Of a stretch of DNA of 64,000 nt, positions 1 to 11,855 are shown piece by piece (position 1 is the first letter of the stretch; the number at the start of each line of letters is the position of its first letter). The translations under genes and the position numbers were made by a program. The notes beneath the pieces are model-generated. The model had not been told where the DNA came from. It saw only the letters and a list, made by a program, of their open reading frames with translations, and searched no databases. This DNA is from Lingula anatina (lineage: Eukaryota > Brachiopoda > Lingulata > Lingulida > Lingulidae): positions 82,612 to 146,611 of the forward strand of contig NW_019775885.1 of assembly GCF_001039355.2 (NCBI RefSeq), in the 5' to 3' direction.

Positions 1-1436
1 TGATAATTAGGCTAATACATTTAAAATGAGACTTAAGTATATCGCACAGTTCGTGTAGCTATGTTTTCTGCGCTGGCAGATCTCAATCAAAAATTTGACA
101 AGATTTCTGTTATATGTTAAATTTGAGTTCCAGGTAATTGTATTAGTTTGAAATCGAGAACTGTAACCGCAAACGTATTGGCTAGGGTCATCACTCTCTA
201 GATACCCTTGGGTCTCAAGGTGAGTTCGCAGCATTCTCTGAATGACAATGACAATGACAATGACAGACGCCTTCGTCTAAAACATCCACAAAGGTCAGCT
301 TTTATCTTCTTTGACCCAGTCTTGTCATGAGAATGCATTAACTTTGTGAATAAGTGACGCGTTAAACGATATATCAAACATTTTGCAAAACATTTGAAGC
401 GCAACTTCTTATACTATATGGGATTGTCCACATCGTTATTTATAATTTCCAAACTTAAACAATTTCATTTTTCTAAGAAGCCATTACGGTTGAAGTATGA
501 CATGCACGCAAAATGTTTATTATGAAAATTATTGCAATTACTATGCGAGTACCGTTTATTATAATTTTAACTGCCATTGAAATACGAGAACTCCATGAAC
601 TATGGATATAGAGGAAGATATTTATATATCACACACACACACACACACACGCGCACGCACACGCACGTGTGTCCCCAACGGACGCTGCCTGATGAGCTAG
701 CCTTTATTTTCCACATTCTAAACGTGTGTGTGTGTGTGTGCGTGTGTGTGTGTGTTAATCGCAATTATAATAAATGATTTAAATTAAATTTCTATATAAA
801 TAGAAGACGTAAAATAATATCCGCTTCAAAGGTTTTACAAAAATTGATAAATATCAGAAGCCGTACTATAAAAAAGGTAAAAACACACTTAGACAATCAA
901 TATTATCAATTAATACTATGGATTGACTAAGAGGCATCGTTTTCAGCAAATATATGCCACTATTATCACTTCTATTCAATTTTTATGTTTAAGATAAATA
1001 CGTTAGTTTGTTGGAGAGAAGGGTTGGTTAACTCTATTTGAGACAACAGCCATGCCGTCAGTGTAGGTTTTGAAGACCAAATTGTTTCTCTCTCTCTCTC
1101 TCTCCACAAACACACACACACAAATACACATCTTGGCATATATCAGTTAAGACGATCAGTATATTTATATTCTTATTCCGTTTGAAGAATGTACACACGT
1201 GAAAAGTTGACAAAAATGACTAATAAATCTTTTGAAAAACACTACCTTGTGATGGCTATAAAAACACTTTAGGTGCTTATACATCGTCCTTGTCACAGAA
1301 AATGAAGCCATCTGTCCTGACTTTGAAGGGTTGCGGAAATAAGAAAGAGAAAGGAAGGGTCAAAATATAAATATTTTATTTGCAACTCTTCCGCATATTT
1401 GTTTTCGTGTGATGCATGATAATTAGACTACTGACA
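1..1436. other. Intergenic sequence with microsatellites
   Basis: No gene is supported here. The stretch holds a short TGACAA-type run near 244-265, an AC-rich run at about 630-670, a GT-rich run at about 724-755 and a CT run at 1087-1104. The AC and GT runs are complementary to each other and could pair. Short open frames on both strands show no domain, splice or composition signal of coding. Confidence 0.6.
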
Positions 1437-1440
1437 ACTG

Positions 1441-1448
1441 TATATAAG
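1441..1448 (+). promoter_or_regulatory. TATA-like box upstream of a putative secreted-peptide exon
   Basis: TATATAAG lies about 70 bases before the ATG at 1515, a fitting distance for a short 5' untranslated leader. It supports the exon that follows, but it is a short motif in AT-rich DNA and may be coincidental. Confidence 0.35.
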
Positions 1449-1514
1449 TCAACCTTTTGCAGGGAAATCAGATAGAAAGACTTGTACAGACTTCTCCAGA
1501 CTCTCACTGCAAAA

Positions 1515-1569
1515 ATGAAGACGTGCGTTCTTATTGTACTTTTGGTTCTTGCTGCTGTTGTCATTGAAG
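1515..1569 (+). CDS. Putative first exon of a small secreted peptide (signal peptide only)
   Basis: The frame reads MKTCVLIVLLVLAAVVIE and ends in a phase-1 donor (GAAG|gtaaac). This is a textbook signal-peptide exon: charged N-terminus, then an unbroken hydrophobic core. A TATA-like box lies about 70 bp upstream and the ATG has a purine context. It would be the only plus-strand gene here, lying tail to tail with oxidase gene A. I could not find the following exon, so the mature peptide is unknown and the gene may be a relic. A chance open frame of 18 codons cannot be excluded. Confidence 0.38.
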
Positions 1570-1850
1570 GTAAACAGGGCTATCTTTAGATTCTAACATT
1601 TGTAAATGTTTCACGGCAGAAGGGTACGTGCTTATTATAAGAGAGGGTTTATCTTGAAATATGTGTAATACATCACACTTGTAGTCTGTATCCATCAACG
1701 CAATTTTTTTCAAAATGTCGTGAAATAAAAAAATTACTTCTTTGAAACGTGTAGCAAGGTCACCATTTGCTTACTGCATGGCCAGTACTGAACAAGTAAC
1801 GCTGACAACCATTGGTTCGCTATGTGTCTGCACTCGCCCGTCCAGAACAG

Positions 1851-4800
1851 TCACAGTTTGCTCACTGTCTTCGGACCCAGTGCCTCCTGTACAAGTTTTG
1901 TGGCTTCAACGGCCGTCCCCCAGCTCAGCCCAACGCCACTCTGTCCGTGACCGTAATTGTGGACAACCTGTCCGAACACACAGAATAAATTAGTGAACAT
2001 ATTTTTAATCGAAAAATCAGCACCAGTAAAATATTTGTCGTAAATTTGTCTTGAATTTGCCTCGTGTGGGATTATATACTGAGAGGTAAGTTTAAAAAAC
2101 TGATTTTTTTAGAAACACACACTGTGTCAATAAGGCGCCCCATATATGTTGTCTGTATTAGATTCATTTGACAATTCAGGATAAATTTGGCCTGTTATTA
2201 GACATTTTAATACTGTACTCCAAACAGCACATTATAATTTCCAAAGATATCATCGTGTTGAGTCACTTTCGTGATTTACAGACAAGATAACGATATTTAA
2301 AACTACCTTCAGATATCGGTCCCCGAATTTCATGTCTTCTCGTTCTAATCGTAGTGGTTCCCTCAGTGGCCGTAGACCAACCCAATCACACAAGAATTCT
2401 GCGTCCTGGCGTGGATCAAATATATGAAGGCATCAGAATTACAGATATAGCTTATTCAAATGACAAATGATCCAATGACAAATGATCCAGTATTTGATTG
2501 AAATAATTGGAAATAAGTGTTAAATAGAGTTTAGCTATTGCGTGAAGAATTTAATATTTAACTATGAGTGCGTAACACAGCTGATGACATTACCGGTATC
2601 TGAGGGTGAAGGTGTGACGAAGCTATTGGCTTGTCATCTTCACGTTACGCGAGGTAGCAAATACAACTCAGATATTATCTTTCTTATTATTTATTGAACT
2701 ACTGTCCAGTTATTACCCGCGCCGCTTCCTTCATTTCTATTCCTACCTCATGCAATCTCTAGCGGCCTTCTCTCTGTTTACACTAAGCGCAGTTGTATAA
2801 ATACCACAAGAGCATGTCAATCAACTTAAGTTACTCTACTAAACACTCCCCGCTCTTATTCACTGCATGCTATCACTAACTAACGTTACATTATCTCCCG
2901 GGGACGATATGCCTGTCCCCAGGCATATTTTAAAATAAAAATTCACATTGAAATAAATTTTAAACACTCCATTTTTCTTTTACCATAAATCCATGCAAAA
3001 CAAAACTAAGTACATAGACATTTTATAAGAAACTTATGATAAAATAGAAATACGTTGGACATGAAACCCAAAATATAACTCAAAGGAAGATAGATTGACA
3101 ACTCTTCAGAAAATATGGTTGTTCGTGGATGTGCATTTACATGTTGTCATGTGTGGCCCAAGAGTACAGATACTTTTAATTGTTTTCTCTGCGCAGATGT
3201 TTTAAAAATCTGTTACTCTCTTATTATGGCTCTGACACATTTTCTACGGTTTCTCTCTTTCGTTTGTCATTTTAGATATTGATGGAGTGCACTACGTGAG
3301 ACAATAGGGTTGGCCACCCCCAGTCGAATATAAACAGCATTCACCACAACGTTGCGACCAGCGCATCGTCGATGACGAAGTACCTGTTTAACTTCATATT
3401 TATCCACACGGTAGCGCTCTCTTCTGATGGCTATAAGAGAAACAATCGTTTTATATCAAACCCAATCCACGATTGAACAAAAACATACCGAAAAATAATT
3501 AAGTAAGAATCTTCCTTAATGCATATCATCAGTTCCACGTCTTCATATTTGTAAAAGCTTAGTACAATGTACCTGTACCAATAATCGCATAATTAAATAT
3601 CAATAACTAATAATTATAAGACCGAAAAACTGAATATAGATATACTTTTCCTAAGTTGCGTGTCTAATATTCAATACACAATATTTAACATTTTTTTATA
3701 ACCACATGCAATAACATTTGACGCAAAGTTAACCAATAAAATCTAAAGTTCATTTCCCACAAATGAATAGTTCCATTTAGTACGGTCCGTTATATCCTCC
3801 ATTTTGAATTTTAGCAGGAAAGTTCAGTTAGCATATAATGTTAAATCCGTCCTTCTAGACAGTGCATAGCGATTGTCATTTGCCACTCATTGTATATGGA
3901 TAAACGTCTTATTCGCGCACGTTGGCATACGTGTAGATAAATGTTCACAGTTCCCTGTATATCCACGAATGTCTATGTCCAGCGTTTACGAATATATCCA
4001 AAATGAATGAAGCAGAAATGCATGTCAAGAAAAACTTAACTACGTATATTATAACAATCATCATCAAACTTGAATACAGCCACATTTAACAAGCAAGATT
4101 TCAACTTGACATAGTATTAATCATCCAAAAGACTATGATAACAATAAAACATATATGGAACCATGCTAATAATATGATAATTTTTCCAACAATAATACTT
4201 ATGCTAATAATAAAAATAATAATAACTCAATCTGGCGTCCCAGATGCTAGTATTTATCTGGCGTCCCAGATTTTAGTATTTATATGACGTCATGCGCACA
4301 CTTTTATACCTCAAATCCACATATTCAGTCATCCATAACCACATTGACATCCGTCACATCTTAATCATTTTATTCATCACAATATATCAAATAATATCCA
4401 AATATGGCCATTTATCCTTGCATCATTTATTCTCATTAAATCATTTGTTCCACTCGATCTTTTGATTGCCAATATAACCACATTATCAACTGACAAGATC
4501 ATTTTAAGAAGATCGTCGAAATGCCAGTGATTAGGACTTTAATTAAGGCAATTTGTCGAGAAAGTTCAAACTATTCTCCAATTTTATTCTTCGCAACCCG
4601 AAAACATAATTTTGTTGAAGGGACTTCCAATAAGGTAGATTAATCATAATCTTAATATTTGCTTGTCACCTTCAAAGGTGCATGCGCACTGTCAATGATG
4701 TTTGACATTGCAAGGGGGTAGTGGGCGAAACAGAAGGGGTATTCTTATGAAAAGAATTATGATTCATCATCTGAAATTACGCAGACTGTAAGTCCAGGAG

Positions 4801-7800
4801 CCCTAAACCGAAACAAAGTGCAATAATAATTAGTATTGCCTGAAATTAAAGTGAATGCCATTTAAGTGTCGTATCCTGTAAAAGAAAATTTAAAAACTCG
4901 TTATGATGGATATTAAAATTACAAGAGTAGGCGAACAACGAAAAATTCATTCGCTGCCTGGCTAACCTGAAAAAAAAACTATTTTATCAATATTGATTAG
5001 GGCAAAATTTTTGTTCAAGTCAACAACAAAATATTTTCAAATGCAGTTCTCCGTCTTGTCACGAATTTTTCAACAGTGAAGTGAGATATCTCAGCTGTTG
5101 GCATCTCTTCAAACATTCCGCAACCTGTAAAATTCTTAAGGTCAATAGAAGCATAAAATGTAAACGGAAATGAATTTACTTAATAAACATAAGACGTATC
5201 AAAAGATGGATAATGTTTACATTTATCTAAATGAGCAGGTATCGGAAAATATAAGACATACAAAATATATTCACCAAACAAATTTTATAACGAGTCTACA
5301 ACCAATTCAAATTATTTCTTTAATCAATACTCACACTTACTTACGTGAATCTTTTACGGATTCTGAGGGAAAATGAGGGACAACCATATCGCCGTTGAAC
5401 TCCTAATAGTATTGTCCTAGAAAAGACTTAGCGTACATTTTTAAAAACAAACGTCACTGAAATTTAAGAGCATCTTTTAATATTTTCCATAAAAAAATTT
5501 AATGACATCACTTTAAGATAGTCTCTTTATAAATATCTCAATTCTATCCAATTAGAATTCAACTTCATCGCGTTTGCCACTCCCATCTTGCTGTCTGTTT
5601 TAAACAGGTGTGTTCTATTTCATTGACACACAACTTAATATATTTTCTTCTCTTCCTTTACTCTTATGTTATTCCCTTTAATGACGCCTCGTTTAGTTTT
5701 TAATTGGATCCCTAATATTCTAACCAAAAGGGAATCCATTTCCACTAAATAAGATACTGTGCTTCAACTTTTATCTGACGCGACCTCGGAAGGTTTCTAC
5801 TTCAAATAATTCATCAGTGGTCTGGGACAAATTCGCTTGTCCGGCAGTCTCATTTTCTCGTTTTTCTTCATTTTTCTATTTTTTCCTTACTCTCTTTGTT
5901 TATGGGCAAAGTTAGCAACGAAGCCCTGGAGTTATTTTGGAGGAACTTTCCTTGTCAAACATTCAACACAAGAACGAACATAATGACATCTGTAAATGAC
6001 CTTTTCTAAAAAATACTTCGTGTGCGTAATAGTAACTACGTGTTTTGAATAACCTTATGACCGATTGCGTTGTCGTGTAAACTAGACAAAACTTTGTACT
6101 CTAACTTGTCTGAAAAACAAGTTGCAAAGAACCTCCTGGGTGGGGTGATTTCTGCCATCAATTATCACGTTATCTCCTATCTCTAACAACAAGAAGCCAA
6201 GCGCCTTTGCAACTAAGTAGAAGTTCGTCTAATGTCAAGTATGTGATAATTGACGCAAAATTCTTATCTTTACGTTGGACTTTTTAAAACAATTCCTCTT
6301 TAAAACAAATGCCTCGCAATCTTGACATTTTGACAATGTCACATTTTTGTCACCGTTCTCTAAATGTTAAAAGCATTCCAGACCTTTAAATTCGTAGCCA
6401 CTCTGTTTTAAAGTAAAGTAAAGTACTTGTCTTAAGATAGTGTCTAACATATGTATTCTGTTCAAACATGCATCATTAAAAAAACTGTGCAGGGTCATTA
6501 TGTTTTTCTAAGTCTTATTCTTCAACGTTTCCCTCATGGTAAGGGCGGCGGCTTATCGCGTCTGCATTCGCGAGGTGTTTACATTTACTCTGCTTAATTG
6601 AAATCTGTTAGGGGATAAATTCAATAACCAATAATTCATTACTTCTAGAAATTAGAATACATTCAAATAGGCATGGAATTCTGGCACTACCTTACACTTA
6701 ATCAACGCGAAACTACATGTTTATGACCTCTTCTCGCGCAATGAAACTATTCAGATAATGCTAAGTTTGCATTCCTCAGCCTTCGTGAAATTATGTTTAC
6801 CTCACTAAGGCAATATTTGAAATTGTGGCTGGCTACCATAAAGTCATCGAAATATCGCAAAAAGCATTTTGTAAAATAATCGTTTAAAGCAATTGTCTTA
6901 CCTTCCGTTTTATGTTTGTCCAATTCCAATCTCTCATCTAGATACTTTTTGTTCGCCTGCGTATTTTCGTCCGGTGATCGTTCTCTCTCTTTCCGACAAG
7001 ACTCATGATGTCAAACATCTATGTTTATATTTTGCATCCTCCACCATTTGTGACGAAGCTGTTGGCTTGTCATCTTCACGTTACGCGAGGTAGCAAATAC
7101 AACTCAGATATTATCTTTCTTATTATTTATTGAACTACTGTCCAGTTATTACCCGCGCCGCTTCCTTCATTTCTATTCCTACCTCATGCAATCTCTAGCG
7201 GCCTTCTCTCTGTTTACACTAAGCGCAGTTGTATAAATACCACAAGAGCATGTCAATCAACTTAAGTTACTCTACTAAACACTCCCCGCTCTTATTCACT
7301 GCATGCTATCACTAACTAACGTTACAAAGGTACAAATAGTGATACGACAATATCGGCACACTTTAAAATGCTTCCGATAAAATCCAAGTAGTTTTCATAT
7401 CGTATTCCACAAATTTCCCCCCTCGCCCTAAAATAATCAAACACATCAAACACAATAAAAACTTTCGTGAAATATGACAAAAACGTAGTGTTTTAGCACA
7501 CAGACCATGACAAACAGTAAACTGAATAAAAACCAACGTAAAGTGTGCGCCGTCCACTGCACGTGATGATAGTGTCCATTACGAGTTCTGATTTTCATAA
7601 TTTACTGTAGTTGTTTGAAATCTAACGCACTTTTAAAGAAGGCACAAGCTCAGTGCAGTTCTTCTTGATCTTTGCCTTGTCCCCAGGATCGACCTCTAAG
7701 TTAAAATTGTCCAACTGTTTGACGCCACCAAGGACCACGGTATCCACGCTGTGATTGGATAAGAAGAAAATGGCGTCACCGTAACGTAATCTTTCCCATA

Positions 7801-10277
7801 TTTTACAGATTTCAAAATTTATTTTAAAATAAATGAATTAAGAATGAAGGAATAAATAAATAAATAAATAAATAAATAAAAATGATATTGCTGCCAAACT
7901 TTTTAATATCCTTCATCCACTAGTGAATCTATTTGTTTGTTTTACAACATATATTGGACATGAACGATTTGTTCCAAAAGCACTACTGGTGCCTGGCAAA
8001 GGAATCTGATTTCTATCTTTGTGGTCCAAATAATGTAAGATTATGGTTTTAACTATAGATTGAAACATTTATTTAGACCTTACCCTGGATATATGTAGCA
8101 GTCGGTGTCTGTGGAATAGAAATGTTTTATCCAGGGCGCTTTGACACGTATAACTTGGCCCCGCAAGGGTCTGATGACGTCATCAGCAAGCAGTTCACGT
8201 GCTCCCAGCCCGCAACAGTTTACCACCACGTCGTATCGTCCAGCAAACTGCACAGATATACCAAGATGAAATTACGTTCATAAAATAGTGTGATAATATA
8301 GTAAAATATTTGTATTAAATGCTCTCATTGGTCCACAAACCCTTCGGGTACTTGGATGACCATTTACTATATATCAATAGCTGGTAAAATGTTCTCAAAG
8401 AGTTGTCGCAAAGTCTGTCATCAATATCGTAGTTGGCTTTCCAAGTGTAGCAGTCTGTGCAGGGCCACAGAGCGTAATGCTTTTTTTCATTTGTAAAACA
8501 GGCGCATGATAGACCTGAGTTTCTAATGGGCCCCGGAATTAACTAATGGCAGAGGACTTCTAAATACTTGCCTGTTGTAAACTTTCGACTTTCCTGTCTA
8601 CTAGTTTACCACCTTTCCGTATAAATCTCCCAGTTAACCAGGGAAGGTACCTCTGACACTCCACAAGGACGGTGCTCATGAAGAATCCGACCCTGGAACA
8701 GGGTAAAATTTCATTGCAAAGGAGCACGTTCAATAGTCACGTTTATATGGATAAATGTGAGTAGGCTATTGCGATTAAAGTGCATTGTAGTTAAAATTGT
8801 TATGGATCCAGTACTGAAATTATAAATTGCAGAACTCAGGAGAAGAGAGAGAAAGAGAAGAAGAAGAAGAAGAAGAAGAAGAAGTGGGGTAGGATGGACA
8901 TATGGAGAGACTTACTTGAACTTCGGTGCAAACATTTTCTTCATTTCTTCTGGACTAAGTTCCTTCCAGTGGTATAGAATATCTTGGGAGAAATACGCTG
9001 CTACCTAAAAAACGAACGAAACAAAATTATTTAAACTGATGTCTACGCAAATGAGGTCTCCAAAATTCTTCCACTTCAATTTGAATTTGAGCTAACTACA
9101 TTGTATGTGCCTTTGAAATCGAAATCCATCAGTGGTTCATTGCGCAACTAATACAATTGGATGACTTGGTTATCCGTTATCGTAATATAGCGTCTTTAAG
9201 ATTCTTGAGACTAGACCTGCTTTTAATTTGACATCGGGCTTATAATCTGATTCACTTAATACATCTACAGGTATATCTGTTATCGGGCTCACTGATAATG
9301 TGAGCAAGTTCAACATTCTGACCAAGAAATCCTCATTTAACCGGAATGTCTGGACACATTTAAAGTATAGCTGTGGCGGATTAATTAAATCCCGCCCAAA
9401 AGGAATCGGTGTAACACAAAAATAATTTCTGTCGCTTAGCAAAAAATTAAGGGAAGCAACCCGTCCTGCCAAAAGATGGAGATGGCCAAAACAAAAAAGC
9501 GACACTTACTCACATTGGCACATATTTTAATGTGAATGTGACGACTACCATAATATACATGCAAACTGTTCAAATCTCACGTTCTCTTTCTTGCTGTATA
9601 ACTTGTATCCAGAAACAGCCATCACGCCTGCTTTGAAAGAATCGGCTGACCGGGCAATGGAGTCGTAATTTTTAAAGGAATCCTTGGACCATTGTCTGGA
9701 AGAAGGAAATAAATACTCCATACTTTTCTTGTAATCCAGCCCAGCGTTTTTGTCGGATCTGATAATATATATAAATTCACAATAAACAGTACGTAGGCCT
9801 AAACTATTTTCTTAAAGGGTCAGCTACATGTAGGCCTACTTTAAAAGCTACAGGGTAGACTTAGGCCTATTCCATTACATGCCTCGAAATGTACACAAAA
9901 AGCCTTTTTATAAACATTCAATGTCGACCTTTTCTCAATATAAATTTTCCGTCTCATATTAATATATATCTTTTATTTTCCTTCATGTAAGTTTGCAAAC
10001 ACTCATTTGAACCCAAACAAATCCGACCTTCACCCGTGACCTAGTTCCGTCGCTTCAAATCGATAACCACCTACCTGAATCGTTCGAGAGGAACGCCGTA
10101 CCCGTATTCATCGGCTGTGAACCTGGGAGAGAACACCCCGCCAGCACCGTCACTGGTGGTGTCCGGTGACCAGCGGTCAGCATAGATAGTGACCTGAGCG
10201 CCAGGAACGCTCTCTATGATGTTAACGGCGGTGGATAGCCCGACGACTCCGGCTCCGATCACTGCTATGTTAGCCAT
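1851..10277 (-). CDS. D-aspartate/D-amino-acid oxidase gene A, 8 exons, 341 aa
   Basis: A flavoenzyme that oxidatively deaminates D-amino acids to 2-oxo acids, ammonia and hydrogen peroxide. Coding exons on the minus strand: 10075-10277, 9581-9695, 8916-9004, 8572-8692, 8084-8247, 7631-7748, 2307-2405, 1851-1967, with exon-end phases 2,0,2,0,2,0,0. The rebuilt length of 341 aa matches vertebrate DDO. Residues 1-20 carry the FAD-binding [12 protein letters not shown] loop. TTSDGAGG follows at about residue 42. The C-terminal half keeps YIYPG, GLRPLREPLRLE (substrate-carboxylate arginine region) and VVHNYGHG, and the protein ends VSKL, a type-1 peroxisomal signal. Exon 4 ends in a GC donor (CAACAG|gcaagt). 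Intron 6 is 5.2 kb because of an LTR retrotransposon. The choice between D-aspartate and neutral D-amino-acid preference is not settled by the sequence. It is the most diverged member with gene E. Confidence 0.9.
2613..2890 (-). repeat. 3' LTR of the gypsy element
   Basis: 278 bp, identical to the partner at 7049-7326 except near position 2624, where it has A instead of G. It lies next to the target duplication AAGG on its outer side. Confidence 0.88.
4225..4285. repeat. Short tandem repeat built on a palindromic unit, inside the gypsy element
   Basis: The unit ATCTGGCGTCCCAGAT followed by a tagtattt spacer occurs twice in a row. Each unit has ATCTGG/CCAGAT arms. It lies in the non-coding 3' part of the retrotransposon; no function is implied. 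Confidence 0.5.
5947..6929 (-). pseudogene. Decayed gypsy pol fragments (RT, RNase H end, integrase zinc-binding half)
   Basis: Three islands in the order expected for gypsy pol are visible on the minus strand. At 6747-6929 the frame has RYFDDFMVAS, a YxDD-type reverse transcriptase box, followed by RRLRNANLALS as in gypsy RT. At about 6523-6583 the frame CKHLANADAISRRPY matches the end of gypsy RNase H (consensus NADALSRRP). At 5947-5982 YVRSCVECLTRK matches the CxxC part of the integrase HHCC finger. Stops and frame changes separate them and the intervals are too short for complete domains, so nothing functional can be made. Confidence 0.78.
7049..7326 (-). repeat. 5' LTR of the gypsy element
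   Basis: 278 bp, a near-identical partner of 2613-2890. It is followed on the plus side by the target duplication AAGG at 7327-7330. In element orientation it starts TGTAACGTTAG and ends TCACA. Confidence 0.88.
7854..7880. repeat. AAAT microsatellite in intron 5 of oxidase gene A
   Basis: A run of about seven AAAT units. A separate GAA run lies at about 8857-8884 in intron 3 of the same gene. Confidence 0.85.
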
Positions 10278-10452
10278 TGTGGAGTGTGCTGAGTGCAAGC
10301 GTAAAAGTACAGGTGCACTAAGGTCTGTTTTCCAGATGATGGTACACGTACACCTCAGACACATTCAAAATTATTTAGTTTTGCAAGTTTTATATATATT
10401 TCAAAGCCTTGTCTCAAAGATTAATCCATGCATGTCTCCGCGGGGGCGTCTC

Positions 10453-10605
10453 GATAGTCCGAAGGTTCATTGGTCCGAAGGTTCATTGGTCCGAAAAGTG
10501 GTAACATTTTCATCGATTTTTTAAACAAGGGTTCATTGGTCCGAAGGTTCTATAGTGAATATTCGGACCAATGAACCTTCGGACTATTGAACCTTCGGAC
10601 TATTG
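10453..10605. repeat. Inverted-repeat element made of tandem TCCGAAGGTTCATTGG-type units
   Basis: The left arm carries two to three copies of a unit of about 16-18 bp (TCCGAAGGTTCATTGG). The right arm carries the reverse complement, and the middle contains one more copy. The arms begin and end ATAGTCCGAAGG/CCTTCGGACTAT. It lies about 175 bp upstream of the start codon of gene A, so it may overlap its promoter. Confidence 0.75.
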
Positions 10606-10912
10606 CTACGGCCCCGTCTCCGCTGGCATCGCTGACAAAAGGTAATATTCTCCTTCATGCTGTATAACACACATCACGTATATCACATATCCACCAGCAA
10701 ATAAGATGATTGAAGAAATATTTCACACTTAACTGATTGACTGGTTGCAAGAAAGAGTACGGAAAAAACATGACTAAACTAATCACAATAGACAATTTAT
10801 AGAGTCAATGAATAGTTTGTGTGTGCGGGCATCAGTTAGGCAAAAGCCACCCTTCGATCAAACACTCGGCAGAATTTTAGTGACGTACTCTTGACATGAA
10901 CTGTATGTAAAG

Positions 10913-11120
10913 CCCCCTTTACACTGGACGGCGTCCATTCTGCGTCCAGCAGTTCGGCCCCATTTGAGAGTTAAAAAATTATGATACTTTACGTGCCGAC
11001 AACTGGCCGATCACTGAGCATTCATTCTGATACAAAATCAATGCTCGTACCTCCTTATTAAGACCACAGCGATGCCAAATTTCATGGTCGCAGAAAGGGC
11101 GCCGTCCAGTGTAAAGTGGG
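10913..11120. mobile_element. MITE-like element with CTTTACACTGGACGGCG inverted termini
   Basis: The left end, CCCCTTTACACTGGACGGCG, is matched by the reverse complement of the right end, CCCACTTTACACTGGACGGCG. Imperfect similarity continues to about 35 bp, for example TTCTGCG in both. It is about 208 bp long without coding capacity. I could not define a target duplication. Confidence 0.7.
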
Positions 11121-11855
11121 TATAACATACAGGGAAATATCAAGCGATGTTGTGAAAACAATATTTACAATGGCCAGGTCGCTCAGCAAACGTTAATATG
11201 AATTAATTCTACATCACATTAAACGCAATGGACTTGCAAAAATACTTGCTTAGTCTTTCAATTTTTATTTTCATTCTCTTGTTACCATCGATAAGCACAG
11301 GCAAGATTATCCACAAAGATGTCTTTTATAAGCCAATGTATGTCCTGCTGCTAACAAAATTAAAAACATAATGCTGATAGATGTCTATGTATTGTACGCA
11401 GTCACTTCTCAATATGTAGATGTACCCAATAGTACACGGTAGTTGCGACGACATCACTCAGTTATAATGAAAACGATCGTGGATACGGCCTACTGTTTAT
11501 TACAGTTTACAAAGTGTATAGGCGAGTTTTTTCAAATAATGCTAATAGTCTTTGTTTTCAAATACTCCCTTCTTACAAATAAGGTCAGCTAGTCTATGTA
11601 TTAATGCATGTGCATTCAACCAAGTCCGAGAATTAAGTTTGCTTATTCAGTAAGATCTTGAATTTATCCTGCAGAAGTTCTTTGGAAAATCCATAGGTGT
11701 CGCCCTAAGGCGTGCGGAACGCCGCTATACATGTAGTTTAATTGCAGGGAATTGGTTTGAGGACTTTCACCACGGTACAGGTCTACAAGTATAATCCAGA
11801 AAATAGTGATTAGACTGCTAAGTTTGCTTGGTTTTCTAATGCACGAAGTGAAATG

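Larger units (their letters stand above)
2613..7326 (-). mobile_element. Ty3/gypsy-type LTR retrotransposon, internally decayed, in intron 6 of oxidase gene A
   Basis: Two 278-bp direct repeats (2613-2890 and 7049-7326) bound the element, begin TGT and end ACA, and are flanked by the target duplication AAGG (2609-2612, 7327-7330). I see one difference between the LTRs. Pol remnants on the minus strand fix the orientation: a reverse transcriptase box, an RNase H end and an integrase zinc-finger half. In that orientation the LTR contains a TATTTATA box and AATAAA. A TGGTGGAGGATGC stretch just inside the 5' LTR may be the primer-binding site, and a GGGAGATAA run before the 3' LTR may be the polypurine tract. 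Gag, protease and most of the reverse transcriptase are absent, as only about 120 bp separates the RT box from the 5' LTR. It lies in the same sense as the host gene. Confidence 0.88.
10278..11855. other. Intergenic spacer between oxidase genes A and B
   Basis: No gene seen. It holds two inverted-repeat elements (10453-10605 and 10913-11120). The segment at about 11617-11745 recurs at 17098-17220, after oxidase gene C. It therefore marks the duplicated 3' flank of the array unit. Confidence 0.6.

Noticed and set aside
1376-1564. Minus-strand frame over the plus-strand signal-peptide exon
   Set aside because: No domain, and it overlaps a better-supported promoter and exon on the other strand.
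9170-9505. Minus-strand open frame of 111 codons in intron 2 of oxidase A
   Set aside because: It lies wholly inside an intron, shows no domain, repeat or splice logic, and has no counterpart in the other array copies.
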